From contig NC_050097.1 of the NCBI RefSeq assembly GCF_902167145.1, forward strand, positions 146,469,982 through 146,533,981: a DNA stretch of 64,000 nt, read 5' to 3'. The number at the start of each line of letters is the position of its first letter. Position 1 is the first letter of the stretch. Positions 35,330 through 48,900 of the stretch are shown piece by piece. The DNA is from Zea mays (taxonomy: Eukaryota; Streptophyta; Magnoliopsida; Poales; Poaceae). The translations under genes and the position numbers were made by a program. Under the pieces are notes generated by a model, which did not search any database, was not told the DNA's origin, and worked only from the letters and a program-made list of their open reading frames with translations.

Positions 35330-37828
35330 ATGTCAAAGAAAATGAAGTCTTTTGCTCGTAGTTTGCTTGGGACGAGGAGTAGCTCGAGGAGCAGCTCGAG
35401 GGGTGAGGATTCAGTTTTTCAGGGCACAGGTTCTACCATGAGCAGACGGAGAGCGCTGGCAGAACATTTGCCTCCACAAGATGTAAGTTAGTTGTTGAAT
35501 TACATTATTTGAGTTACTTAATATTGTATGATGTAAGGTATTTGTTTCATAGGATGCTGAAATTGAGGAACCAGTGGTAGAGGATCATGCAAGAGATGAT
35601 GTTGAAGATGATGGTGGAGATAATGTGGGAGATGATGCTGGAGACGATGCTGGTGGGGATTCTGGGGCTGGGGATTCTGGGGCTGGTGGAGATTCCGCAG
35701 CTGGGTCTGGAACTTCTCGAGTTAGGAGAATGAGGAAGCTGCATTTTGTTGGACCACCTCCAGAGCTTGCACCCGAATCTCGGGTTTTGATAAAGCCTAG
35801 TGGAAAGTGAGTGACATGTCTTTGCTTAAATGTTATTGAAAGTTATGTTTTAATTTCCACATTGTTTATACTATTTGCAGGACTTGGATCGATGACTTGT
35901 TCACAGGCACAGGGCACTACAGGCAGGTGAACATGGTCCTTGGTAATCTTGTCCGTCTGCACTGGCCTGGTGTTGTGACTTTGCCTACTGGCGAGTCTGT
36001 CCCCGCCACCACTTGGGAGCATTATCGCTATGGTGTCTGTAGAATGTTTGGCAACACAAAGGCACTAGTTTGGGATGCATTTTGGGTATGAATTATTTAT
36101 ACTATTTTAGTTATTCCATATATGTTTGCTTTTATGATAACACTAATTTTTTTTGCAGAAACGGTACAAGTTGCCGGATGATGGATCATATGATATGAAC
36201 GCTCGTTACGTGTTTGAGTATAACGCGAACGATGTCGTTGCAGATGCAATGTACTATGCACGAATTCAGGCTATAAAGGCATGGTACAGAGCAAATGCTG
36301 ATGATCGACCGATGCCAAATACCAAGGCCGAGTGGTCATCAATTTACTTGACGGAGGAGCAATACCTAGAGGTAAACAGGTTCTTGCTTCTCATATCGCA
36401 TGAAGCCATGTATTTGCTTGCTTTATTTAAAAAATTTCATGTAGGTGTCGGTGCCGTGGATGGCCACCCGATCAGAAGGTTATCGGGCATTGTGCAGATG
36501 GTGGGCTTCCCCTGAGTTTCGTGCCATTTCCGAAAGGAACAGGGGAAACCGTGGGACTGAGTCGTTCCACAACTACGGCGGTGATGGTCATGTGCGCTTG
36601 GCTAAGCGAATGGTAAGTCACAGTTTGTTGTAACTTTTGAATTACATAGAAATGTGTCATTGTAACTTTTATGTACAGGAAGTCAAATCCGGCCGTACGC
36701 CCACGGATGTGGAGGTGTATATGCAAGGGCATAGGGGTTCTGATCCTCAGAATCCTGATGTGTTATGCACTCAGACGGCCACCGACGGTCTAGTGAGTTT
36801 TTGATACTCTATTATGTGTTTGATATTGTTTGCAAGGGCATAGGGGTTATGCACTTATATTTGATATTGTTTGCCTCCAGGCTTCGTATGGGCAGGAGAT
36901 GGTTCAACGCCATGGGTAGGAGTACGATTGGAGGAGCCAGCCAATCGACCCTCAGGCAGCATATGCTAGCGGAGGAGGACAAGCCCACGGACAGTGAGAT
37001 TATTTGATTTGGATTTCAAAATTGTCATCGTCATATGCTTGCGATTCAACTGAGGCATGAGTTACTATACTAAGTGCATGGTTCACTCTTGTAGGTTGGG
37101 TATTTTTGATTCTACGATTGATTCCAGAGAGCTGAGACGCCGTGGACGACAGTCCACATCGTCGTCTTCACAGTCGTCCCATTCACGATCATCCGCCCAC
37201 GAGATAGAGATGGCAGTGTTGCGTCAACAGGCAGAGTACCATCAATCAGTCTTGAGGGAACAATTGGAGTACCAGAGGCAACAATCTGAGTACCAGAGGC
37301 AACAAGCCGAGTACCAGAAGAAGAGGGACGAGTATTATGCAAACCTCCAGGCCCAAAATCAAGCTCTTCTCTCGGTAAGCTGAAGTAACATTTTGTAGCT
37401 CATTTTGTAAAACACCTGATGTGTATCTTATTTGCTCAACAATGACTTGTATATAATTTGTAGCAACTAGCCCAACAAGCGGGCGTCCCGATGCCCACCT
37501 ATGGGATGCCGCCTCAGGACTTTGCACTTCCGATGCCAATGCTTGTGCCTCCACCTCCACCTCCGTCACAATTCCCTACGGTATGTACACATATGCGTGT
37601 GTGACATGTTCATAGATGTCTTATTTGTTTAAATGAAAAACTGAGTGGTTACAATTTCATGTGCGTGTGTTATAGGGATTTCAGACACCCCCCGCTACAG
37701 TTGGAGCACCAGGAGATGGGTCTGGTCAAGACGACGCATCGCATTCGTGGGTGAATAACCTTTTCAACACGCATAGTCCAGTAGGAGGATGTGGCTACTC
37801 GAACCATCCAGGCGATGAATATGATTGA
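35330..37828 (+). pseudogene. CACTA TnpA-like protein gene (Transposase_24 type), ten exons, one stop
   Basis: I reconstruct ten exons: 35330-35482, 35553-35806, 35881-36085, 36159-36371, 36445-36612, 36679-36792, 36881-36993, 37095-37374, 37464-37580, 37676-37828. All introns are GT-AG, phases agree, and the total is 1770 nt. The N-terminus is Ser/Arg-rich, then an acidic Gly/Asp stretch. The core KTWIDDLFTGTG, WEHYRYGVCRMF, SEGYRALCRWWASPEFRAIS and GTESFHNYGGDGHVRLAKRM fits the plant transposase 24 family. A coiled coil of EYQRQQ repeats follows (about 37245-37325), then a Pro-rich part. One in-frame TAG (36917-36919) in exon 7 breaks it. Such proteins bind the subterminal repeats. Confidence 0.85.
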
Positions 37829-38124
37829 TGTGTCGTGATGTTAATTTGTGAAACACTTTGCAACACTTGTTTGCAACCGTGATTACAACATTTGTTTATG
37901 AGACACAATGTCAGTTTGCAACAACCATCGGACCTATATGTTGATGTTAAATTTGTGAATGTTAATATTTATGTGAGAATATTTGTGAGTGTGAATGTGA
38001 ATACTTATGTGAATGTGTATATTTGTGATTGTGAATGTATATATGTGCATGAAATCTGTTTTTGTTTTGTAAATGTCAGTTTTTTTAAAAAACAGAATTT
38101 TTTGTAACTTCTGAAATATATTAT

Positions 38125-38497
38125 GTCCGACGGCCTAACTGTAGCCGTCGGACATAAGGGCTCAATTATGTCCGACGGTTTCTAAAACCGTCGGAGATAA
38201 GGGCTCACTTATGTCCGACGGCTATACGGTTAGGTCGTCGGACATAACGTTGTGGGACCCACAGCTGGTCGGTAAAACGGTTGACCTTGTATTTCTTCCG
38301 ACGGGCCGAGGCGGCCGTTGGAGATAGGTTATTTCCGACGGCGGCCGTCGGACATAAGGCTATTTCCGACGCCTTATCTCTGACGGCCTAAAACCGTCGG
38401 ACATAGGTTGATGCCGTCGGACATTGGTTATCTCCGACGGTTCAATCCTTACGTCCGACGGCTTTGGCCGTCGGAAATTGTTCCTTTTACTGTAGTG
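38125..38497 (+). repeat. 3' subterminal repeats and terminus of CACTA
   Basis: More than ten TCCGACGG/CCGTCGGA motifs in both orientations, many preceded by TATG or TTAT, ending in the TTTTACTGTAGTG inverted repeat. The stretch 37829-38124 before it is AT-rich 3' flank with GTGAATGT-type repeats and no gene. Confidence 0.88.
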
Positions 38498-38500
38498 ATG

Positions 38501-39850
38501 AGAGCCCCGGTAGAAGTCCTCACTCACTACCTCGATGATGTTGGGGATGCGGTTCCTCATCAACTGAAAACACTTCAGGAACGAGTAGAAAGAATTGTCC
38601 TCCTTGCGCTTGATGGATTTGAGGTCCCATGGTTGCATCAACTTGTCGAAGAGTAACTGAAAGTTGGCAATGAACCTATCACAAAAGTCAGCCCGTCGTG
38701 CGGTGATGATGTAGGTGAGGAAGCCACTAGGGCACATCTTGCCCCAGCACGGTTGGGCGGTAGGCTGTCATCACATCCTTCATTGCCTCGGTAGCTCGGG
38801 CAGCCATGAAATAAACGGCCAACCAGTCGCTCGGGCCCTGTTTTGCCTCATACGTGTTGACATTGGAGACCTTTAAGTTTGGTAGCCACTGCACCGCGTG
38901 TAGTGGCCGGTGAAGGAGAAAACCCCAAACATGCCCCAGCCAGCGACTAGGTTGCTAGCCTCTACATCATCATGGTGTTGGTGTCGAGACGACGACTAGG
39001 AACGATGGCTGGCCAACCATTCATTAACTGAGTGACAAGGCGCATGACTATTTATTGATGCCACTGTAGAAGTTATTCGAGCCCTGACTCCTCGCTATGG
39101 GTACTGTGGTCCTGGTCATACTCTTCATGGCGTCTCAGTTCTTGTTCATGTCATCACGTGGATGGTGCCTCGATGCTGCTTTGCATGTTACGAAAACTAT
39201 TGGGTCGGTGGTGTGTGTCCCCCTTTGGATGAGCCGGAGGAAGATGATGATTTTCCTCTTTCCTAAGGATTTGCCGGTAGGCGTTTCCATCCAATGAGTT
39301 AGGGAGGTCATTGTCGATTTGGGCCAGCACACCTCCGACTCGACTTGGAGTTTGCATGAATCGAGCAAAGTTGGGTAGCAGCTTACACGGAAGGAATAAT
39401 TGGCCACGTGGTTGAAGGTCGTCCGCTCGGCAAGCTCACGCTCGACATGCTCGTGCACGAAATCTTGAACATCATGTCGACTCTTTCGTCTAGCATTCAT
39501 CTGCTTAAGGAATCCTCGCTCGTCTGGGGTCGGATCACGTTGGCTGGCGTTATGATGACACCGAATGTTCTAGCGCCGGTTCCAGTGATGGCGCCTGTTA
39601 CGCTACTATGAGTCCTCCCCTGCCATTATGGATTTGTGGTTAGAGACAACATCGCCTTCCACTCCCCCGTTGATGACGAGCTCGTCACGGAAGTAGAGGG
39701 GTGGTTCTGGCACCGTAGCCGTGGTGACCACATTAGTAGACTTGGTGATCACGATAGCTTAAAAAATCTTCGAGATCTTGGGTAGGCATGATCCGCATGA
39801 GCGTGAATCCATGCGGGATGCGGTGCTCTGGGCTCCGACAGAATGTCACC
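38501..39850 (-). pseudogene. Tat-type Gypsy gag, upstream part, antisense
   Basis: The minus strand reads RFIANFQLLFDKL, then EDNSFYSFLKCFQLMRNRIP near the CACTA edge; this is the Retrotrans_gag core of Tat elements. Upstream (39135-39500) it is basic and charged, RHDVQDFVHEHVERELAER, like a gag N-terminal region. Many frame breaks are present. With 27407-27421 and 14216-15253 it forms one former gag-protease, split by the CACTA and the Tekay element. Confidence 0.6.
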
Positions 39851-40384
39851 AGCCCACCAAACGTCCTTTGAGGGTAATGATGATGACGAGCCCTAATTGG
39901 AATCTGGCTAGGGAGGTCTTCCCTTTGTCGACTTGTTCAGCAAGACTGTGAAGGGAAAATACAGTAGTGCCCTTAGTCAGCCTTGTAACTCATTGTATAG
40001 GCTTGAAGACATGATTGTAATTTCAACAAAGATGTATTGCACAAATATAAATAGAGGAATAATTTCATGCATTTGGTACGCTTTTTTCTCAGAGAGAACT
40101 GACTCGTTCTACTTGCGAAGCTATTCACGTTTTCTAACTTCGTATTGTTGCTTGTAAAAGACGAATGTACAATTGTAATCATTGATCATATAACGGAATG
40201 AAGTAAAGTAATGCATGACCGGGATGAGTTACTCATTTTATATTTATATTTTACATATTCAATTCCTATCATCTTTTACACTTGCCTTCAAGAAGAGTTA
40301 ATTAAATGGTAAAGTGAAAGATTAATTTATTTGTGTTGCCTTGTTTTTTATATCCGTTAGGAGTAAAAAATCAGTGACCAACAG
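39851..40384 (+). mobile_element. LTR-like sequence, uncertain
   Basis: It has the look of an LTR in + orientation: a TATAAATAG-type box near 40047, then CGCTTTTTTCTCAGAGAGAACTG and an AT-rich stretch with CAATTGTAATC. The layout resembles the Tat-type LTR at 63238-63920 but the sequence is different. The boundaries and partner LTR are not visible. The flanking gag (38501-39850) is antisense, so they need not belong together. Confidence 0.3.
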
Positions 40385-43300
40385 TGTAATGCCCAATTTG
40401 AGAATAGAGAAAAGAAGTAGATATCATCATTTGGTTTCCCATCTCATTATTATAACATGGGATTAACCTTAATCAAAAGGACAAAATATCTAATAAAAAT
40501 AATGAATACATCATGTTGGAATTTCTGTTTTTGCATTAAATAATGGTCACAATAAGACTATTAAAAAATATAATAATAACTTGGATGTGAATTGAACCCT
40601 AAATTGAAATTAGGGTTTGATAATAGAAAAGAAAAAAAGGAAAAGAGAAAAGGGGTATAAAATATAAAGAATATATATAAATATAGCTCCAATAACTGGT
40701 ATTTTTAACTATACAATATAATCAGTGAACAATTTGCAAATCAAGTTTAAAATTCGAATTGAAGTTTCAAATTTGGAAAAGAAATCAGAAAAGGATAAAA
40801 AAAGAAGGCCACACGTGTGGGCCGATTCCTCACTCCCTAGCCCAACTAATACCTACTATCCAGCCCAAACTCCCCTTGGTGCCGACACCCCTACCCCACG
40901 TGTCAGCCGCCCATCGCGTGCCCCCTCTACTAGCCGCTGCTTGTGGACCCCGCTTGGACAGCTCGGTCGTCATCCTCCCCGCAGACTCGGGCGCGGCATC
41001 GTCCGCCCAGCCGTGAAGAACGGAGGCCGTTGCAACCACCTGAGCACCATGCGCGGGCTAAATCCTCGCCAGTGACTTTAAGTCATGCTGCACCCGCATG
41101 CCGTGCGACCGCGCCTGGGCAATTAGCCACTGGATCGCGAGGACCACGTCCCTGCTCGTCGAGCTGCCACCATGGCCGCAACAACCTCCACGCGGAATCC
41201 GGGAGCTGGACCAGGTCTACCGCATCGTGGGGATAAGAACCCCACAGACTCTCTGTAGTTTCCCCTGCGCGACCTATGGGCTGAAGCTCCGCTCCGCTCT
41301 AGCCATCGAGAACCGATTCTGCCATCTATGAGGAAGAGCCGAGAAGGAATTCGCCACCGCGGGTATTTCGGAACCACGCCGTTGATTGGGGCTTGGCTAT
41401 TGCACTACGGGGATCGACGGTGGGCCTCGAAGTTCTCGGTGTAGTCGGTGGGCGGCGAGGGACCTTGTGGCCACCGGAATTCCTCACCGCACCTGCTGCC
41501 CAGTCGTAGAACCTGCTCGCGCCGTAGCCCGACTCCTCTGCGACGTCATTGCCGGTAAGGTGCCCTTGGCCATGTTCGCCGTCATTACTGCCTTGCGTAG
41601 CATTCGTAGAATCGATGTTTGGGCGCGTGGTTCGGAGTTTGGGCGACACCGGCCATGGTGCTGCCGCGGGCGCTCTAGCACCGCCGCACGCGTAGTGGAA
41701 CGGGATTGAGTCATCAGGAGCAGTGTGATAGGATGCATCGCAACCGTAGATCAGCAGAGGAACAAACGAGAGTGGTCCATGGGTATTTAACGGCTGGCCG
41801 TTGGATGGGGATTTGATAGCGTAGATTAGAATCTGGGGCATTGTTTCATATGAGTGGATATGATCTGTCCGATCTAGATCGGAGGGGTGCACTCATGTAT
41901 TGTTTATTTAAATCTGGTCCGCAGATCTGATGTTGTGCGGTTCACGTGGCATACCGATTCGCTTTAGGGTTATTCTAATCTCGACCGTGGGAGTTTGATC
42001 TGACGGCCAGTACTTCATGATACCCCTTCACCGTGACAGAGTTTCTAAAGAGCCCCTGGAATAGTAGAGAATCAACCCGCAGTCCAAGGTGACTGTGCTC
42101 TGAGTCTATGGAATCTTTCACTGAGGCCCCTGGTGTTCGGTTTAATCTTGTGCGGCAGCCTAGAGTTCAGTAAAAATGAATAAATGATAAAGGAAATGGA
42201 TTTTTAGTATGAAATTAATTGCAACAACTTGTATAAATGTAGAAAATTCATATGAGCTCCAAATTGGTCCATTCCAGTTCCTATAATTCTGTATTAATAT
42301 TTTCTATAACTATGTAATACTATTTTAACATGAAAATTGTATTAAGTTTGATCTCTTAATTAATCTTTTGACAGACACATAGAACCTTCAGAAATTTATA
42401 ACTCACAATCCGTAACTCCAATTTGATCCGTTCAAGTTGCGTTAGTCTCGTATAAACATTTACTATGCAATAACAATATTTATTGTACCATGTCTCATTC
42501 TTTTATAATTAGAGCTTTATTTAACCTATGTTGGTTAGTCTTGTTAATCTACTTATCATCATAATCTACTAAAATGTGATACATGGTCAATTTATAATTT
42601 AGATTAAAGTTGAATTAATTACTACTTTAGCTTATCTTTTCTTTGGAATTATAAAACAAACATAGAACCTGATGTTAATCATTTAATCACATCATAACTT
42701 GATGACCACGACTTCGATCTTAGAAGTTCTCGATCTCACGACCTCGTAGCGACGCGTAGACCATTATTATTCAGTTTGTTCTTATGTTTGGTGCCATGTT
42801 AATTTATCTATACCATGTTTGTTTGTATTGCTATGACTAGCAGTGAGGTCACAAGGATCTAAAGAATCACCCTGGTAACTGGAATCTCAATTGCCAGGCA
42901 AGTTGTGCCCTTGATCCACTTTTGTTACCCAATAATATTCTTTATTATCACTATTCAATGCATAGGTTTAATTTTGATGGGACCCAATAGGTCACCCTAG
43001 TCTGTTTATCTTTTACCTTGTTTATCCCTAAATCATTTGGGTAGTTAAGCTATTGCTTTACATGGTTTTGGGATAATATTTCATTATATCCATGTTCCAA
43101 TTATTTTGTTATTCTATTTATATTCATGTCAGGATCATTAATGTTAATTGGAACATGGAGCTTAACTTGAGAAACACGTGCCACCACAAGGGTGGAATGG
43201 GACACCCTTAGCTGACTAATTAGGAAAGCTAGTGGAAGACTACCTTACCCGAAAGGGGCAAGGGCAGTATGGGAGTTGCATGCAAGGAGGTTCTCGGGTT

Positions 43301-44115
43301 GATTTTGCTGCGATGGCGGTCAGACGGGGGATTCTTGCAAGTGCTCTTCCCATAAACTGTAGTGGGTTTTCGGAAGCTTGTGGAACTTTGTAAAGGCCTC
43401 GTAGTGGATCCCTAGCCATTCACCTCGGTAGTGTCTAAGGGCCTTACAAACCCTGGTGACATGGGATACACGACTTGTGGGTACAAGGTACAACCTCTGC
43501 ATAGTGTAAAACTGGTATACTAGCCGAGCTCACGGTCAAGAGCAGCTCAGGACTTCCGCATGATTAAACTATGGAACTTAAACTCAATTTGTCATATGCA
43601 TTGCATGGGTTTGTTATTAATTTTGTTCTTTTATTTATTATGGTTTGGTATTTACTTACATCTAGTAATTGCTAATAAAATTTGACCAAGTTATTAAAAG
43701 CAATGCTCAGCTTTAACCCCTATTGTTGTTTAGCCTTACAGATCACTTGAACTCCCACCTTGGGTGAGTTCATGCCACATTATTCCCCACAACTTGTTGA
43801 GCGACGAACATGTGTGAACTCACCCTTGCTGTCTCACAGCCCCCCACAGGAGAAGAACAGGTGGTTCAAGAGGAGCCACACAACGAGGAGTTTGATTCGA
43901 TCTAGGTGGCGTCTCCCAGTTGACTTTCTGGCGCCAAGGATGGATTTTAGATCCTGTTAAATTTATCTTTTATTTTGTAAGACTTTCTCTATGTAATAAG
44001 TACTCTGATTAAATTGTGACATTTATCTCTATACACTCTGTTATTATATATGTTGTCTTCTTTGGTGCATGTATGAGATGCACCCGGCTTTGTTCCTTAA
44101 AGTCTGGGTGTGACA
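40385..44115 (+). mobile_element. Solo Tekay-like LTR (3731 bp)
   Basis: Starts TGTAATGCCC and ends GGGTGTGACA, with a perfect AACAG duplication (40380-40384 and 44116-44120). The right half (about 42900-44115) reverse-matches the solo LTR at 31017. The CG-rich part (40800-41750) has frames on both strands and is not a gene. No internal region is present. Confidence 0.93.
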
Positions 44116-44120
44116 AACAG

Positions 44121-45299
44121 TGAGGTTTTGCATGCCTTGAACCGAGGCCTACTTGGTCAAAGGTGGTCGTGGATGTCGAAGTCTGATGCACTTAGAGTTG
44201 TGCGGGGTAGACGATCTTGTGAGCCCTCAAGAGAGGGTGAACTTCTTCTTTGCCTCCCCTCTGCCTCAGACTGGTCTGAGTCCAGACTCGAGTCGGGGAA
44301 GTAGGGAGTAGAGTGCGCCATGTCAGAGATGTCATGACGTTCGCTCATGGAGGAGGGACATGCACCAGCCTATGTTCGGTCAGTGCGATAGCTATTCATC
44401 ATGGTTGAACAGTTCATTGGGACATTTGAACCCAAGGTTGGGTGGGTGTAGCTCGTGCCAACGGTGTTGCCTACTATGGCTTCACTGTGGATGTTGCTGG
44501 AGTTGTTGCGGACCTAGATGATGGACCCTTACGAATCACAACAGTTGATAACTACCTCTTGATTTTCTCCTTCACATTGACGATGCGATGCAAAGCTCCA
44601 CTCTGATCAGCGATGCACGAGATGGATCCAAAATGGAACATCTAACCCAGAGCGAAGTTGACGATGGTGGCAAAGGTAGCAGCCATGGAGCTATCCATTA
44701 TCGATGTTGCACTCCCTACCCGGCACACCAACTGTTGGTGATTAGCATCGCCAACATATTATGGGATGTACCACATAGTGTTTTTGTGTTCAGCGAAGTC
44801 GACGATAGCTCAATGGTTCGTGTGAGGCATAATGGGACTCAAAGATCTAAACAAGTTTTGGACGCTGAGATGCATAATACCCTAAGTCATGTGTTCTACT
44901 GAGATGGTATTGCTCTTTTATTGGAGGTTACGAAGTAGATTAGAACTAAATTTTCGTTGTGCCTATTAGTGGATCCAATCGTTCGGTAGGGGTCCCTAAC
45001 CAACCTTATATATTTGATGAGATTAGGGTTACATGGTTCAATAGATCACTATTGCTATGCTTACAACTATGGAGCCAACTACGACTAGCACGCAAGCGTG
45101 AGATTCTATGTTGGCTTATCTTTGCCTCTGCATGTGCGGGAAATAGTTACGAAGCCTTCATGCCCACATCTTCGAGTTCCATATCATCCTCTAGTCGGGG
45201 CTAGCTAATTAGTCCACGAAGCCCATTTGTCTGACCCATTGTGGTCCTTTAATCGGCCCATAGTCTGAATTTGTGTCACGGGGACCTAGCGAATATCTA
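44121..45299. other. Unassigned repeat-derived sequence
   Basis: No gene recognised. On the minus strand 44157-44348 gives a 63-residue Ser/Asp-rich peptide (YFPDSSLDSDQSEAEG), perhaps a degenerate retrotransposon or host fragment. The rest has only short frames. It follows the right target duplication of the solo LTR, so it is the continuation of the older host DNA from 40379. Confidence 0.3.
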
Positions 45300-45766
45300 T
45301 CCCCCACACCAAAGAACTTGAGCAGAACATGATTAAGAATTTATATTATTAGTTTGCTCAATTGAATAACTTCATAACTTTGGACCAAATCATCATGAGA
45401 GCACTTTAACTCCACATGTTCTTTGGTCACATTCTCAAAGCTTTCGTCTCTTTTGATGAGGGTCTCTTCTAGCTTGAGAAGAGTTTCACTTTGTTCACCC
45501 ACACTTATCAACATATTCATTAGTATGGCCTTATCTTCCTTGTTAAGATGAGTGTCGAGTCAACGAATATCATCTTTATCCACATACTCAATCTCACTTT
45601 CCCCAACATTCTCATTAGCGATAAGATATGCATGATAAGCAGAACAACAAGACAAAACTTTTGGAGAGGTTGATTCATAATTTGGTCTCCATCGCTTTTC
45701 TACTTCTTCACTCAAAGGGTTAATACTAAAAAAGATTTGCACTGTCGGATCTCTTAGCTTGACCAC
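45300..45766 (-). pseudogene. Copia-type gag tail fragment, antisense
   Basis: The minus strand reads CCSAYHAYLIANENVGESE, then after a stop a Glu/Lys-rich helical stretch (LLKLEETLIKRDESFENVTK, then HVELKCSHDDLVQSYE). This resembles the C-terminal gag coiled region of SIRE/Maximus-type Copia elements. It is broken and short, with no pol nearby. Confidence 0.45.
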
Positions 45767-45909
45767 CAGTGGAAATCACTAGCGGTTATCTTAACTGAAC
45801 CACTAATAGAAAAAATGATTTTCACTAGCGGTTAACCGCTGTGGAAATAAATATTTCTACTCGCCCTTGCCATTGGCGATTCTAAAAATGCTAGTGAAAA
45901 TAGTTTAAG
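45767..45909. mobile_element. CACTA-like subterminal remnant
   Basis: Repeated CACTAGCGGTTA, AACCGCT and CACTAATAGAAAAA motifs in both orientations, in the style of 9420-9640 and 12950-13200. It ends at the LTR start at 45915. Confidence 0.4.
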
Positions 45910-45914
45910 AACCG

Positions 45915-48900
45915 TGTCACACCCGGTTTTGGAAGGTAAACCGAATGCAAACCATGTACGTGGCACAACGATTACATAAATGACTCATCATAGCATAATG
46001 CTTCAAATAACAATAAAGAGTAATTAATAATATTAAAGACTAGAGTCATTTACATAATATAAATCAAAGTGCACATAATAGAAATGTAGCCAACGTAAAT
46101 AAACCCACCACAGGCAGCTGTGGGGGAGGTCGCTAGCCTAATCCTCAAACTCGTCGAAGTCCTGGAACTCCTGGAGATCCACCTCGACACTTTCTTTTTC
46201 TTCTTTACCTGAGCATAGACTACACTAACGACAACCTGGTGTTTTGTGAAAGCAAGGGTGAGTACACATCAACGTACTCAGCAAATGTCCCGTTTGGCTG
46301 AGGTGGACTAGCTTTATGTGGGATTAGGGTAAAAGCAGTTACTTTTAATTTTTCAGTTTTTCATTATTAGTAGAAGCCAAGTTGTAGCAATAACCAACCT
46401 GTGAATCATTTCCTCATCAAGGAACATCATTATCATCATCGAAACAAAAACCATTAATAGAATCATTGCATCTCGAACCATCTATATCTCTAATCAAAGA
46501 GGATCCCAAGGCCACTCATAACCGTGAGCACGTCTGATATACCAGTTTCTAACACTCTACAAAGGTTGCACACTTTACCCACGAGTCATGATCCCTTTTT
46601 GTCTCGGGTCCACCAAACCCTCAAACACTACCAAGGTGAGTCGACAAGGTTTCACTATGTAGCCTTTACAAATACTCCATGGTGCATAGCTGCTTGTTAG
46701 GTTTCACTAGTCGTACAAATACAGTACACCTCCCTAAGGTGGGTGACTAACAAAACCAAATCGAATGAACCTCGGCACCCACCCTTAGCAGAGCGAGCAC
46801 TATGCCCCAGCCCCCATTGATGGCCCTCCGGCAAAGCCTACTACACCCTAGGTTCATCTAATTATTCAGCTAAGGGCGTCCCATTCCACCCTCATGGTTG
46901 CACTGTTATCCCAGGTGGTCACTCAACGAATAGGTCCTCACGGAGAGGTACTCAGGAAAACAACCTGAGTCCCCTAAAATATCACAAGATCATCATCGGG
47001 ATAACATCATCTTATCATAAATATTCACATCATGTTCGTTCATTAAGTTAAAGAAATAGCATAAGCTAACCATGATAACCCAAAATGGTAAACAAAGATA
47101 AGGTAAATACAGACTAGTCAATCCTTAGGTTTCCATAAAGTAATACGGGACGGTGAATTATAAAGTAAGTGGAACATAATAGGTCAGAGGACACTTGCCT
47201 TCACCAAACAGATGCTTAGGGTCTTCAACTTTGCAGAACTCGAAGAACCAGATCACTTGGTCGCCAACGCTTGACCGTCGATTCCTTGAAGCTCGGAAAC
47301 GAATCGCGATCTAATCGCAACACGAAGCGAAGACGAACAGGCAGAAGCAAACAAACATATATATATATATATATATATGTGTGTAGGAACATTACACCAT
47401 ACAAGATAAAACATTATAAAATCGTGGAGTATAAAATAGAGCTCGCTTCTACAGTCACACGAGGAAAAGAAACGTCAAACTCGAAGCTATGGTCAAGAAG
47501 TTAACGGGTTTATGCTAAACAATTATTAACTATAACATTTAATTCAACATTATCAAATATAAATAATATCTACCGTTTAGTTTCGATTAATCTGCTACAC
47601 TAACAGTTGTCAGTTAAATAAGTATTTTAATTAACACGAGAGATTCTAAGCGAGGCAAATTTACGACACATGAAACAGTACGACAGCGTGCAGAACGACG
47701 CGCGGACACGCACGACATGTGCGAACAACGCGCGGCAAAGCGCACTACACGCAAAAACGACGCGTGCGTCACGCGTGAACGATGCGTGGCAACACGCGAC
47801 AAGGTGTGCGACATGCAAAACCATGCGTGAATGATGCACGACCACACGCGACTTAGCGCACGGACGACACGCGGGGCAGCACGCCACCGCGAGCGGAACA
47901 ACACGCGCGACAGGCGAGAAAAACTAAACGGGTGACGCATTTATACTAAACAAATATTAAATAAATAAAAAGTAGTTAAGTTAATATTAGTCGTGTCAAT
48001 GTTTATTATAAAAGCTCAAGTTGAGCACTACACATTTAATCTAATTTGAATATTAATCTAATAAATATTAGTCGAGCAAACCTTAAATTAATTATCTAAA
48101 ATATGTGATCTGACGAATTAACGTTATTAACATGAGTGTTTATAAGCAAAAAAATTTATTATAACACGCAGATATCGTGCAACACACATGATCGACACGC
48201 GAGATTCGCTCTAATGACGCGTGGCAAGGCGAGCGACACGTGTAAATGGCACATGCAACGCATGCAACGACGTGCGACAATGTGCGCGACACGCGCGAAC
48301 GACGCGAGACAACACACGAATAACGCACGAACCAGACGCACAAACAGCACGACGACGAATAACGCACGAACCACACGTGCGAACGGTGCGCGCGAACAAC
48401 GCGCGACCCACACGAATGACGCGTGACGGCACATGACACTGTGTGAAATAGTGCGCGGACAGCATGCGAAACAACATGCACGACAGCGCGCGACACGTGC
48501 GAGTCAACATGACTACGTGCGCGAACAGCACGATGACGCGCAAACGATGTCGCGCACGAACAACAACAAATAAATAAATAAAAGTATTTAAGCTGGTATT
48601 AATCAAGTTAACGTATATTTATAAAAGCGCAACTTAAAACCATAAACTAGTTTTGACTAAATTGCTACGTTAATAACCAACAAACAAACTAATAATTAAG
48701 TAAATAAAACACACATACAAAATAATATGTTTAACGTGTGCACGACATTGTTATGAAGCTAACGCGATAGAAACATAATAATTCAGATGCCTAACACAAA
48801 TGTTAACATGTAATTAGTAAACCGCGGATTTAAAGGACGTGGCACATTTCTATTAGTTGGAGCATGGAAACACGGAGGGCTATGGAGTCACCACCACAAA

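Larger units (their letters stand above)
27422..38497 (+). mobile_element. Complete En/Spm CACTA transposon (11,076 bp)
   Basis: Terminal inverted repeats CACTACAGTAAAA (27422-27434) and TTTTACTGTAGTG (38485-38497) are perfect over 13 bp. They are flanked by a 3-bp target duplication ATG (27419-27421 and 38498-38500). Both subterminal regions (27440-27610 and 38125-38475) carry many copies of TCCGACGG in both orientations, the binding-site pattern for TnpA-type proteins. It codes for a TnpD transposase and a TnpA-like protein. A 3.3-kb solo LTR sits inside; without it the element is about 7.8 kb. Confidence 0.95.

Noticed and set aside
40943..41892. Overlapping frames of 97 to 188 residues in the solo LTR
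   Set aside because: Open on both strands in CG-rich LTR sequence with no recognisable domain.
47357..47379. (TA)n run, and a similar one at 50380-50397
   Set aside because: Simple microsatellites inside an LTR with no further structure.
48136..48606. Several Thr/Arg/Ala- or Cys/His-rich frames on both strands
   Set aside because: They arise from the GCGCGACACG-type runs of the LTR and have no domain.
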